64,000 bases of DNA from Rhodococcus ruber (GTDB lineage Bacteria; Actinomycetota; Actinomycetes; Mycobacteriales; Mycobacteriaceae), in assembly GCF_027270735.1 (NCBI RefSeq), contig NZ_JAPWIJ010000004.1:434001-498000 (forward strand), given 5' to 3'. The notes below the pieces were generated by a model that did no database searches, was not told the DNA's origin, and saw only the letters and a program-made list of their open reading frames with translations. How positions within the stretch are numbered: position 1 is the first letter of the stretch; every line of letters begins with the position of its first letter. Below are positions 1 through 9,296 of this stretch, in pieces. A program made the position numbers and the translations under genes.

Positions 1-2
1 AA

Positions 3-1100
<1,098 letters not shown>

Positions 1101-1119
1101 TTCGGTCGCAACATCCGGC

Positions 1120-3117
1120 TCAGGGGAGCGAGACGACCATCACCTCGGAGCCCGGTTCCACGTGGGAACCGGCTCCGGGGCTCTGGGTGATCACCAACGA
1201 GCCGTCCGTATCGACCACCTGACGGACGTCGATCGTCAGGCCGAGGGCTGCGAGCGTCGTGCGAGCCGAACCGACCGAACGCCCGAGCAGTGAAGGCACG
1301 GTGACGGCGTTGGACACCTCGAGCACGGCGGTGGTTCCCGATCTGACCGTCTGCCCTGCTTCCGGTGTCGTTCCGATTGCTTTGCCGCCGTCGGTCTCGT
1401 CGTCGAACGTCTCCCGAACCTCGGCGACGGTGATTCCCACCGATTCGAGCGTCGTGCGGGCCTGATCGACGCTCTGGCCGCGGACGTCGGGCACCTCGAC
1501 CGGCGGCGCGCCTTTGCTGCGCAATACCGTCACCGAGCTTCCGGTGGTCAGGACAGTGCCCGGTGGTGGGTCCAGTGCTGCGACCCCGCCGATGGGAGCG
1601 CTGGTGCTGAAGGCTTCGCCGCCGTCGACGGGAGTGAACGTCCGGTCTCGCAGTTGCTGTTCCATGTCGGCGACGGACGCGTTCGCGTCGATCGAGGGGA
1701 CGCTCGGGCTACCGAGTGACACCAGCAGAAACACTGTGTCGCCCTTGGCGATTCGCGATCCGCCGGTGGGGTCGGTGCCGATGAGAAGGTCGGTGTCCAC
1801 GGAGTCCGAGTAGGTTCCGCGCACCGCAGCCTGCAGCCCGGCGGCCTCGACGGCGCTGGTGGCACCGGTGGTGTCGAGGCCGTCGACCATCGGGACGGCG
1901 GTGTAACGACCTGACCCCATCCACCAACCGCCGAAGCCGACGAGCACGGCGAGTAGGGCCACGACGAGGAGCCAGATGACGATCGCTCGACGCGAACGCT
2001 GTCGGTCCGCCTCGAAGTCCGGAAAACGGTACTGCCCTCGGCCCGTCGCGGGTGGCTCGGCGGGCGGCGCATCGTCGTCCTCCGGGCCGTACTCGACACC
2101 TCGGGAGGTCGGTGACGTCACCACACGGGTGTGCTGCACCCCGTGTTGCGGGGGCGGGGGCGGGGAATCCTGGACCACCTGGGTTCGAGCAGACGGCGCT
2201 CGATCACCGGCCACCGTCGTCGGTGCTCCTGCGGCCGCGGAGCTCAGATGCTCGGCCGACCGCTTGGGCGCGGGTACTCGGTAGTCGGGCAGCGCCAGCG
2301 CCGACGCGGCCCCGCGCAGCGCGCGCGCCATGTCGTCGGCGTTGCGATACCGGTGTTCCGGGGCACGGACGGTTGCGTGCTGGACCACCTCGTCGAACTG
2401 CGGCGGAACGCCCGCAATGAAGGTGGAGGGGAGCGGTACGTCGTTGTCTATGCGCTGATAGGCGATGGACAGCGAGGTGTCGCCGGTGAACGGGGTGCGT
2501 CCGGTCAGCAGCTCGAAGAGCACGATCCCGACGCCGTAGACGTCGCTGCTCGCGGACGCCGAGCCGGTGGTGACCTGCTCGGGAGACAGGTACGCGGCGG
2601 TGCCCAGAATCACACTGCTCGACGTGACAGTGGAGGCCGCGATGGCACGCACGAGTCCGAAATCGGCGATCTTCACGTCGCCGTCGTCGCTGATCAGAAT
2701 GTTCTCGGGTTTGATGTCGCGGTGCACCAACCCTGCTCGGTGGGCGACCGCGAGCGCTTCGAGAACCGGCCGCACAACGGCGACCGCCGCGTGCGGTGGC
2801 ATCGGGCCGCGCTCACGCAGGAGCTCACGTAGAGTTCCGCCCTCGACGAGTTCCATGACCAGGAAGGCGTGTTCGCCGTCCCGGCCGTGGTCGTAGACGG
2901 CGACGAGGCCTGGATGGCTGAGCCTGGCCACGGCCCGTGCCTCGAACTCGAATCGCTGGACGAACTGCGGATCCTCGGCGAACTTCGGATCCATGATCTT
3001 CACCGCGACCGGGCGATCGAGCCTGGTGTCGAGGCCGCGATAGACCGTCGACATACCGCCCCGTGCGATCGGTCCGTCGATACGGTATCGACGATCGAGC
3101 ATCGAACCCGGTATCAC
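1120..3117 (-). CDS. pknL: Transmembrane Ser/Thr protein kinase with four PASTA domains, PknL type
   Basis: A 665-residue receptor-like kinase. The N-terminal kinase domain (about 10-270) shows a glycine loop at 15-21, ATP lysine K40 in VAVK, the catalytic HRD aspartate D134 in HRDIKPEN and the DFG aspartate D152. A Pro-rich juxtamembrane linker (about 280-370) leads to one membrane helix at about 379-400, then about 260 extracellular residues holding four PASTA repeats, the peptidoglycan/muropeptide-sensing module. M. tuberculosis PknL is much shorter and lacks PASTA domains; corynebacterial PknL has them. The GTG start is chosen because AGGAGG lies 4 bases upstream; an ATG five codons in is an alternative. 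It is divergent from the gene for its likely substrate (3289). It probably couples wall status to division and wall synthesis (inference). Confidence 0.93.
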   Translation of the reverse strand: MIPGSMLDRRYRIDGPIARGGMSTVYRGLDTRLDRPVAVKIMDPKFAEDPQFVQRFEFEARAVARLSHPGLVAVYDHGRDGEHAFLVMELVEGGTLRELLRERGPMPPHAAVAVVRPVLEALAVAHRAGLVHRDIKPENILISDDGDVKIADFGLVRAIAASTVTSSSVILGTAAYLSPEQVTTGSASASSDVYGVGIVLFELLTGRTPFTGDTSLSIAYQRIDNDVPLPSTFIAGVPPQFDEVVQHATVRAPEHRYRNADDMARALRGAASALALPDYRVPAPKRSAEHLSSAAAGAPTTVAGDRAPSARTQVVQDSPPPPPQHGVQHTRVVTSPTSRGVEYGPEDDDAPPAEPPATGRGQYRFPDFEADRQRSRRAIVIWLLVVALLAVLVGFGGWWMGSGRYTAVPMVDGLDTTGATSAVEAAGLQAAVRGTYSDSVDTDLLIGTDPTGGSRIAKGDTVFLLVSLGSPSVPSIDANASVADMEQQLRDRTFTPVDGGEAFSTSAPIGGVAALDPPPGTVLTTGSSVTVLRSKGAPPVEVPDVRGQSVDQARTTLESVGITVAEVRETFDDETDGGKAIGTTPEAGQTVRSGTTAVLEVSNAVTVPSLLGRSVGSARTTLAALGLTIDVRQVVDTDGSLVITQSPGAGSHVEPGSEVMVVSLP

Positions 3118-3251
3118 CGAACCTCCTCTCGTCGTCCACTACGCTGGTTACTGTGCTGTCCGCTTCGGTCCCGGACCTCCGACGCCGATCGTATCGGTGC
3201 GTCGGCCGGGCATCGGCGATCGTGTTGCTCTCCCGGCCGGGTCCGCCGTTT

Positions 3252-3281
3252 TTGAAGTCTGGACGCCGGACCCGTTAACGT
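3252..3281 (+). promoter_or_regulatory. Predicted promoter for the Rv2175c-like gene, leaderless
   Basis: The -35-like TTGAAG (3252-3257) and the -10 TAACGT (3276-3281, TANNNT class) are 18 bp apart. The GTG start of the downstream gene begins 8 bases after the -10, where transcription should start, and no Shine-Dalgarno sequence is present. The mRNA is therefore probably leaderless. Confidence 0.5.
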
Positions 3282-3288
3282 TACCTGC

Positions 3289-3660
3289 GTGAGTGCCATT
3301 CCCTATGCCGACGACGTGCTCGATCCGTCGGTGTCTTTGCTGCAGTTCGCCGACGTCGCGAAGATTCTCGACGTTCCCAAGACCCGCGTCGAGCAGCTCG
3401 TTCGAGATCGCCAGCTGTTGGCTCTGAAGCGTTCGCGTGTGCCCGGTGTTCCCGAGCAGTTCCTCGACGCGAGGACGGGGACCATCGTCAAGGGCCTGCC
3501 CGGCTTGTTGGCCGTGCTGCACGACGGCGGCTACGAGGACGAAGAGATCCTGCGGTGGCTGTTCACCGAGGACGACAGCCTGCCCGGCGCGCCCGTGGCC
3601 GCACTGCACGGCGATCTGATGCGCGAAGTGATCAGGCGCGCGCAGGCGATGGCCTTCTAA
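3289..3660 (+). CDS. Rv2175c-family DNA-binding protein, probable PknL substrate
   Basis: A 123-residue soluble protein resembling M. tuberculosis Rv2175c, a winged-helix DNA-binding protein phosphorylated by PknL. The N-terminal half contains a helix-turn-helix-like segment (about 19-45, LLQFADVAKILDVPKTRVEQ), followed by the conserved KGLPGLLAVLHDGGY and a short acidic region. The GTG start is supported by a good promoter that places the transcription start on it. The gene is divergent from pknL across 171 bp, an arrangement conserved in mycobacteria and a natural place for the protein to regulate both genes (inference). Its end overlaps the convergent crtB end by 4 bp. Its DNA target is not evident from the sequence. 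Confidence 0.88.
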   Translation: MSAIPYADDVLDPSVSLLQFADVAKILDVPKTRVEQLVRDRQLLALKRSRVPGVPEQFLDARTGTIVKGLPGLLAVLHDGGYEDEEILRWLFTEDDSLPGAPVAALHGDLMREVIRRAQAMAF

Positions 3661-4622
3661 CGAACGGTCGCCCGCTTGAAGCCGGTGACGGCGAACTGTG
3701 GAAGTGCGATTCGGGCCCGAGTCCACTGCGGCACCGTCGCCCGCTGGGAGAGCACACGGTAGCCCTGTGACTCGACCTCGTCCAGGATTCGGCCGTACAG
3801 AATCGACGCTGTACGCATCGACGGACGTACTCGCGGGTCGAGCATGTCGATGCCGGCATCGGACGTGCGATAGATCGAGCGGGTGACGGCGATCAGATGC
3901 GCGAGAGCTCGGGTGACCCGGGCATCGACACTGCCCGTCGTGCGGCACCAGCGCAGCAGTTCCTCGTCGACTCCGAAGGCAGCCAGCTCGTCGGTGGGGA
4001 GATAGATTCGATCGCGATCGAGGTCCTCGCCCATGTCCCGGATGAAATTCGTCAGCTGGAACGCCTCGCCCAGGGCTGCGGCAGGAGGCTCGGCCTCGGA
4101 CCGTTCGACCACGGTTCCCAGGATGGGCAACATCTGCAGTCCGATGACCGCGGCGGAGCCGTACATGTACTCGCGCAGTTGTTCCATGGTCCGATAACGC
4201 GAGACGAACACATCGCTGCCCGGGATGTCCATGCGCATCGAGTGCATGAACGCGAAGAAGTAGTCGTGTGGAATGTCGTACCGCACCACGGTGTCGCACA
4301 GGGCACTCAGTACCTGGTCGGTCACGCTGTGCGGCAACGGCTTTCCGGCCAAGGCGTCACGCACTCGGGATTCGATCACGTCGAGTTCGACGACGCGGCG
4401 AGCGTTGAGCTCGTCCGATCCCACGGCGATATCGGTGCCTTCGAGGTCGACGATGTCGTCGACCATGCGGGCGAATCCGTACAGCGCGTGCACTGCTGCG
4501 CGCTTGTCGGTGGGCAGCAGGCGGGTGGCGAGGAAGTAGGTCTTACCGTGCTGGGCGTTGAGCTCGCGACAGATTCGATACGCCTCGTGCAGCGCCGGAT
4601 CGATGCCGTCCAGTTCCTTCAT
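3657..4622 (-). CDS. crtB: Phytoene synthase
   Basis: A 321-residue squalene/phytoene synthase that joins two geranylgeranyl diphosphates head to head into 15-cis-phytoene. Both aspartate-rich Mg-diphosphate motifs are present: D55-D59 in MVDDIVD and D196-D200 in RDMGED, with the family signature ending LDRDRIYLP. The start at 4622 (MKELDGID) is preferred over an in-frame ATG at 4697 because the latter would overlap mptA by 65 bp and adds residues unlike the family. With this start the gap to mptA is 10 bp and no clear SD is visible, so translation is probably coupled to mptA. It is the last gene of the idsA-crtI-mptA-crtB operon. Confidence 0.93.
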   Translation of the reverse strand: MKELDGIDPALHEAYRICRELNAQHGKTYFLATRLLPTDKRAAVHALYGFARMVDDIVDLEGTDIAVGSDELNARRVVELDVIESRVRDALAGKPLPHSVTDQVLSALCDTVVRYDIPHDYFFAFMHSMRMDIPGSDVFVSRYRTMEQLREYMYGSAAVIGLQMLPILGTVVERSEAEPPAAALGEAFQLTNFIRDMGEDLDRDRIYLPTDELAAFGVDEELLRWCRTTGSVDARVTRALAHLIAVTRSIYRTSDAGIDMLDPRVRPSMRTASILYGRILDEVESQGYRVLSQRATVPQWTRARIALPQFAVTGFKRATVR

Positions 4623-4632
4623 CGGGAGAGTC

Positions 4633-6276
4633 TCATGACGTGGACTCGTCTCCGGATGATTCGGATGCGGTGTTCTTGGGAGCATTAGGCACGGCACGGT
4701 GTTCCCTGGATCGGTCCGATCGTAAACGCAGTGGATCGACGCGCGTCAACGCGAGAGCGGCAACCACGGCGGCGATGACGGCCAGCGCCACGTGCACGAT
4801 GTTGTACAGGCCGATGGCACCGTCGGGTTGGAAGACGAGCATGAGCCATGTCGACAGACCGGTCAGGACCATGAGCGTCGTTCGAGACAAGGCGAAGCCG
4901 GCGGCGATCGCCAGCGGCCACGAGTAGTACCAGGGCAGGGCAGCGGGGGAGAGAACGACCGTGGCGACGAGGGCGATCAGGATGCCCTTGACGGCGTTTC
5001 GCTCGGACTTGCGGCCCCACCACCAGGCTGCCGCGAGAATCACCACCAGGGCGATCGAGCACAGCAGCCGCGTGACGTAGAGAACCGGGTCGAGTCGAAC
5101 GTCGAGGAACCAGGAGGTACCGACGGTCACCAGGTGCGCAAGAATTGTGGGCAGCGAAAGCCAGTTGATGATTTTGGCCGATCCCGAGAGCGCTGTCAGC
5201 CACCCGATTCCGACTCCGGCGACAAGGGAAGAGACCGCGAACACTGCAACGAAGACCGATGCTCCGATACCTGCAGTCTTGGTGAACACCAGTAACGGCG
5301 AGGGAGGGGTTCGGCCTTCGGAACGGGCTTTGTCCCGTACGTGCAGCATCCAGATCCAGACCAGAAAGGGCAGTGCCAGGCCGGCGGTTGCCTTGATGGC
5401 CACCGCTATCGCCACCAGCGCGATCCCGGCCACGTGTCGATGTTCGAGGACCAACACGATGCCGGCCGTCATCAGACCCACCATGAGCAACTCGTTGTGC
5501 ACCCCGCCGATCAGGTGGATCAGCACCAAGGGGTTGAGCACTGCGAGCCACACAGCAGTGGTCGCTCGACCGCCGAGGTGCTTGGCGAGCCGCGGAACCG
5601 CCCACATCATCAGCGCCAGACCGGGCAGCATGGTCAGGCGCAGGAGCATGGTCCCCGCGATGACGTTGTCACCCGTCAACGTGGTGATACCGCGTCCGAG
5701 CAGCAGGAACAGGGGACCGTAGGGGGCTGTCGTCGTGGTCCAGACATTGCTGACGTTGTCGAGCAGAACCCCTGGATTGGCAACGGGGCCAACGCCGTAC
5801 GGATCGAAACCGTCACGGAGCAGGGCTCCCTGGGCCAGGTAGGAGTAGGCGTCGCGGCTGAACATCGGTACCGACAGCAACAGCGGTGCCGTCCATGCCG
5901 GAACGATCCACCTGAGTTCGCCGACCGTGGTGCGTCCGTGCAGGGTAGCGCGCCCGAGTCGAACCCAGGCGGTGATCATCAGCAGTACGCCGACCCAGAC
6001 GATGATGGTCGACAGCACGAATCCGTGGCCGAATCGCAGCCACGACAGGTGCATCTCCTCGAGCAGCGGATCGCGTCGGCGCACGCTACCTGCGCCGAAC
6101 CCGCCGAACGTGATGCAGACGGCCCCGACCACACCGAGGATTGCCGCTTTGCCCTCCGGGCTGCGGAGAAAGTTTCCCGTGGCAGTCATGCGCGACGGTC
6201 GTGGCGCGTTCGACGACGCGGGGGAGTCGTCCGACGATCGATCCTCGGAGGTGGAGTGCGACGAAATCGAAGACAT
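4633..6276 (-). CDS. mptA: Polyprenol-phosphate-mannose-dependent alpha-(1->6) mannosyltransferase
   Basis: A 547-residue polytopic GT-C glycosyltransferase of the MptA type (Rv2174 family). After a Ser-rich, charged N-terminus of about 30 residues come a dozen or so hydrophobic helices, starting with GKAAILGVVGAVCITFGGF. In mycobacteria MptA extends the alpha-1,6-mannan backbone of lipomannan and lipoarabinomannan outside the plasma membrane, using decaprenyl-phosphate mannose. GAGGAGGAG about 9 bases before the ATG is a strong ribosome site. The gene lies between crtI and crtB in the same orientation, 158 bp after crtI and 10 bp before crtB, so a glycan gene sits inside a carotenoid operon. 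M. tuberculosis keeps the idsA2-mptA pairing but not the crt genes. Confidence 0.92.
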   Translation of the reverse strand: MSSISSHSTSEDRSSDDSPASSNAPRPSRMTATGNFLRSPEGKAAILGVVGAVCITFGGFGAGSVRRRDPLLEEMHLSWLRFGHGFVLSTIIVWVGVLLMITAWVRLGRATLHGRTTVGELRWIVPAWTAPLLLSVPMFSRDAYSYLAQGALLRDGFDPYGVGPVANPGVLLDNVSNVWTTTTAPYGPLFLLLGRGITTLTGDNVIAGTMLLRLTMLPGLALMMWAVPRLAKHLGGRATTAVWLAVLNPLVLIHLIGGVHNELLMVGLMTAGIVLVLEHRHVAGIALVAIAVAIKATAGLALPFLVWIWMLHVRDKARSEGRTPPSPLLVFTKTAGIGASVFVAVFAVSSLVAGVGIGWLTALSGSAKIINWLSLPTILAHLVTVGTSWFLDVRLDPVLYVTRLLCSIALVVILAAAWWWGRKSERNAVKGILIALVATVVLSPAALPWYYSWPLAIAAGFALSRTTLMVLTGLSTWLMLVFQPDGAIGLYNIVHVALAVIAAVVAALALTRVDPLRLRSDRSREHRAVPNAPKNTASESSGDESTS

Positions 6277-6434
6277 TGCCGCCTACTCCTCCTCTGCAAC
6301 GAATGTGTTGTTCGCGATCTACATGTGACGCCGATGTTTTCGCCGGTCGCCGAACGATCATGGTCGCAGCAATGAACGCGACCGGCAAACGATCGCGTTC
6401 AGCTTAGTTGGTCGGTGCAGTGAATCGAACGAAG

Positions 6435-8018
6435 CTACCGCCCCGAGCGTCCAGTCACCCGCTCGGCGGCGAGCTTTCCGGACACCAGAACTGTCGGAAC
6501 GCCCACGCCCGGCGTCGTGCCGGAGCCGGCGAGAACCACGTTGTCGAGTCCGGCGACCATGTTCTTGCGTCGGAACGGACCGGTCTGCCGGAAAACGTGA
6601 GCGGACGAGAACGGCGAACCTTCGATCATGCCCTTCTGCGCCCAGGTCTCGGGTGTGTCGATGTGGTCGACAACGAATGCATCCTGAAGTCCCGTGTACC
6701 CGCGGTCCTCCATCGTGGTCAGTATTTCGCGGAGGTAGGGGTGTGCCAATTCCGCCCACGCGAGCGGAGCGCTGTCCAGATTGGGACACGGTGCCAATAT
6801 CGACACCGGCTCACAGCGGACACCGCCGCGCACCACTTCGAGGTTCGGGTCGCTCACCGAAGGCCTGGTGATGAGCAACGAGGGATCGGCCATCAGCGAC
6901 CCCTTACCCGCCTTGGCGGTGATCCTTCGGAACGTCTCGGCCCATTCGTCGCCGAAGTCGATGGTGTGATGCGCGCGAGCGGGCCACTTCGCGGTTTGTT
7001 CGACGGGAACGGTTCCGTGCGCGACGACCGCCGACGGTGAGACGACGCCGTAGCCGTTGCGTCTGCCCTTCTTCGACACCGCCGCCCGGTCCAGGAGTCG
7101 ATCCACCACAGGCAGGTCGGCAGTGAGAACGAGTGCGTCGCAGGCGATTCGGTGGCCGGTCGCGGTCAGCACGGAGTCGGCACGGCCGCGGTCGACGGTG
7201 ATGTCTACGATCTCGGTGCCGAGCTCGAGCGTTCCGCCCGCGGTGACGAACGCGTCGGCCATGGCCCTGGCGATGGCTGCCATGCCGCCGTCGGGGAAGA
7301 AGACTCCGAGGGACGTGTCCATGTGTGCGATGGCCCCGTAGACCGCGAGAGCCTTCTGCGGTGCCATGCCTGCGTAGAGCGCTTGAAACGTGAAGACCCG
7401 GCGCAGTCGGGTGTCCTTCAGGAACCGGTCGACACGGGGTCCGAGTCTGCCGAAGCCGCCCAGCTTGGTCAGCGTTGCGGTGTCGCGAATGGCAGCCTTC
7501 GAGCCCACGAGATCGAGCGGGGAGTCGAAGTTCGAGTCGATGTACCGGTCGAATTCGGCATCGAAGATGTCTGCCAGCCACCGACGCAGGTTGCGGTATC
7601 CCTGTGCCTCGGCGGGCCCGCAGGTCCGTTCGACCTCGGCCTCCATCGCCTCCGGGTCCGAGTAGACATCGATCGACGTACCGTCGGCGTACCGCGTGTG
7701 ATACGACGGCGACAGGGCCGTGAGCCGGATCTGTGGTGTCGTCGACTCGAAATCGGCACCCACCGCGGCCAGGGCCTCGAGCACCAGGTTCGGCATGGTC
7801 AACACGCTTGCGCCGTTGTCGATGTCGTACAGATGCGAGCCGTCGGTATCGGACACGGGATACACGCCGACTCGGCCGCCCACGGTCTCGTCTCGTTCGA
7901 CGATGGTCACCTTCTTGCCTGCTCCGAGCAGATGAAGGCCGGCAGCCAACCCGGCCAATCCGGCTCCCACCACCACGACCCGGTCGGTGGGTCCGGTGAC
8001 CGTGCGAATCGAAGACAT
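6435..8018 (-). CDS. crtI: Phytoene desaturase (lycopene-forming, CrtI type)
   Basis: A 527-residue flavoprotein that desaturates phytoene stepwise to lycopene. The N-terminal dinucleotide-binding fold VVVVGAGLAGLAAG (about 14-27), followed by VERDETVGGR, and the C-terminal FAD signature (LAGSGTTPGVGVPTVLVSGKL) mark the CrtI family. The ATG at 8018 is chosen because the open frame continues far upstream only as low-complexity Arg-rich shadow of the idsA gene; GAAAGTGAG precedes it. It follows idsA by 11 bp and precedes mptA by 158 bp. Membrane association is known for the family. Related 3,4-desaturases exist, but the position between a prenyl synthase and crtB argues for the lycopene-forming enzyme. 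Confidence 0.93.
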   Translation of the reverse strand: MSSIRTVTGPTDRVVVVGAGLAGLAAGLHLLGAGKKVTIVERDETVGGRVGVYPVSDTDGSHLYDIDNGASVLTMPNLVLEALAAVGADFESTTPQIRLTALSPSYHTRYADGTSIDVYSDPEAMEAEVERTCGPAEAQGYRNLRRWLADIFDAEFDRYIDSNFDSPLDLVGSKAAIRDTATLTKLGGFGRLGPRVDRFLKDTRLRRVFTFQALYAGMAPQKALAVYGAIAHMDTSLGVFFPDGGMAAIARAMADAFVTAGGTLELGTEIVDITVDRGRADSVLTATGHRIACDALVLTADLPVVDRLLDRAAVSKKGRRNGYGVVSPSAVVAHGTVPVEQTAKWPARAHHTIDFGDEWAETFRRITAKAGKGSLMADPSLLITRPSVSDPNLEVVRGGVRCEPVSILAPCPNLDSAPLAWAELAHPYLREILTTMEDRGYTGLQDAFVVDHIDTPETWAQKGMIEGSPFSSAHVFRQTGPFRRKNMVAGLDNVVLAGSGTTPGVGVPTVLVSGKLAAERVTGRSGR

Positions 8019-8029
8019 GACGCTCACTT

Positions 8030-9139
8030 TCAGTACTGCCGCTTGATTGCGGCGGTTGCCATGGCGCGCAGATGCGCGGCTGCGACAGGCTCGATCGAAC
8101 TGTTGTCGAGGGCCGCGACCGCCCGAGCGCCGAGCTCGTCGATCTGCCGTTCGACGGCGTCGACTGCTCCCAGTTCGACCAGAATCGAACGAATGTCGGC
8201 CACTGCATCGGCGTCCAGTTCGGTTCCGAGGCTGGCCCGGATCGTGGCTGCAAGATCGGGCCGGTTCTCGTCGGCTTGCTTCAGCGCCGACGCGATGAGC
8301 ACGGTGCGCTTGCCCTCGGTGATGTCGTCGCCCGACGGCTTGCCGGTCACCTCGGGATCGCCGAACACTCCGAGCAGGTCGTCGCGCAATTGGAACGCGA
8401 TCCCGATATCTGCCCCGAAGCTGCGATACGCAGCGATCAGGTCCTCGTCGGCATCCGCCAGAACTGCGCCGAGGTGCAGCGGTCGCTCCACCGTGTACGC
8501 GGCGGTCTTGAAGCGATTGACCCGCATCGCAGCCGCCACCCCTTCGTCGGTGCCCGCTTCGGCTTCGATGTCGAGGAGTTGGCCACCCAGGACCTCCGTG
8601 CGCATGGCCGACCACACCGGCTGGACCCGCCGCGCCGCGTCGTTGTCGATGCCCGACTCCCGGAGTAGATCGTCGGCCCAGCACAGGGCGAGATCACCGA
8701 CGAGGATGGCGGCCGACTCGCCGAAGTGGTCCGAAGAGCCGGACCAGCCCGCGTCCCGATGCCGTCGGGCAAACCCGACGTGCACGGTCGGAAAGCCGCG
8801 CCGTGTGCTGGACGAATCGATGATGTCGTCGTGGATGAGGGCGCAGGCCTGAATCAGTTCGAGCGCCGAGCAGGCGCGAAGCACTGCGTCGGACCGCGGA
8901 CCGGTGGGTTCGCCACCGGCACCGAGCCACGCCGTCCAGGCGAACGCGGGGCGCATGCGCTTGCCGCCGCGCAGCACGAAGGCTTCGAGATCTGCCACAG
9001 CTGCGGGGTAGCCACCGCCGACGGTGTCGACGACGTCACGGCGCGTGGCGAAGAACTCGGCGAGCTTCGCGTCCACGGCAGCGCGCAGCGCCTCCGGGCC
9101 GAGTGCAGCGGTGGGGGTGTCGACGACGGGCGAAGACAA
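8030..9139 (-). CDS. idsA: Polyprenyl (geranylgeranyl) diphosphate synthase, IdsA/CrtE type
   Basis: A trans-prenyl diphosphate synthase of about 369 residues, probably supplying C20 geranylgeranyl diphosphate to crtB. It has the GGKRMRPA segment (about 58-65), the first Asp-rich motif D104-D105-x-x-D108 in HDDIID, and the second in LRDDLLGVFGD. Homologous to Rv2173 (idsA2). Start: a TTG at 9139 is given, but GGAGG at 9158-9162 is spaced 6 bases from an in-frame CTG at 9151, which may be the real start; no ATG or GTG is well placed. It is the first gene of the idsA-crtI-mptA-crtB operon and is divergent from metF. Product chain length cannot be read with certainty. Confidence 0.9.
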   Translation of the reverse strand: MSSPVVDTPTAALGPEALRAAVDAKLAEFFATRRDVVDTVGGGYPAAVADLEAFVLRGGKRMRPAFAWTAWLGAGGEPTGPRSDAVLRACSALELIQACALIHDDIIDSSSTRRGFPTVHVGFARRHRDAGWSGSSDHFGESAAILVGDLALCWADDLLRESGIDNDAARRVQPVWSAMRTEVLGGQLLDIEAEAGTDEGVAAAMRVNRFKTAAYTVERPLHLGAVLADADEDLIAAYRSFGADIGIAFQLRDDLLGVFGDPEVTGKPSGDDITEGKRTVLIASALKQADENRPDLAATIRASLGTELDADAVADIRSILVELGAVDAVERQIDELGARAVAALDNSSIEPVAAAHLRAMATAAIKRQY

Positions 9140-9283
9140 GTCTCCGGACAGGACGATCCTCCAAGGTTTGCGGTGGGTGCGTCGGAATGTGGTTCCCAGA
9201 CTAGTAGCCGTCCACACCCCCGCGCCGACGTGCGGCGAACACCGACGCCCGGGAGGCCCGACGGGCTGTACCGACGCGCAACC

Positions 9284-9296
9284 TATGATCTTCGGG
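9284..9296 (+). promoter_or_regulatory. Predicted -10 element of metF, leaderless start
   Basis: TATGAT at 9284-9289 is followed by six bases and then the GTG start at 9296, exactly where the transcript should begin. No SD is present upstream. No convincing -35 was seen. Confidence 0.5.
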
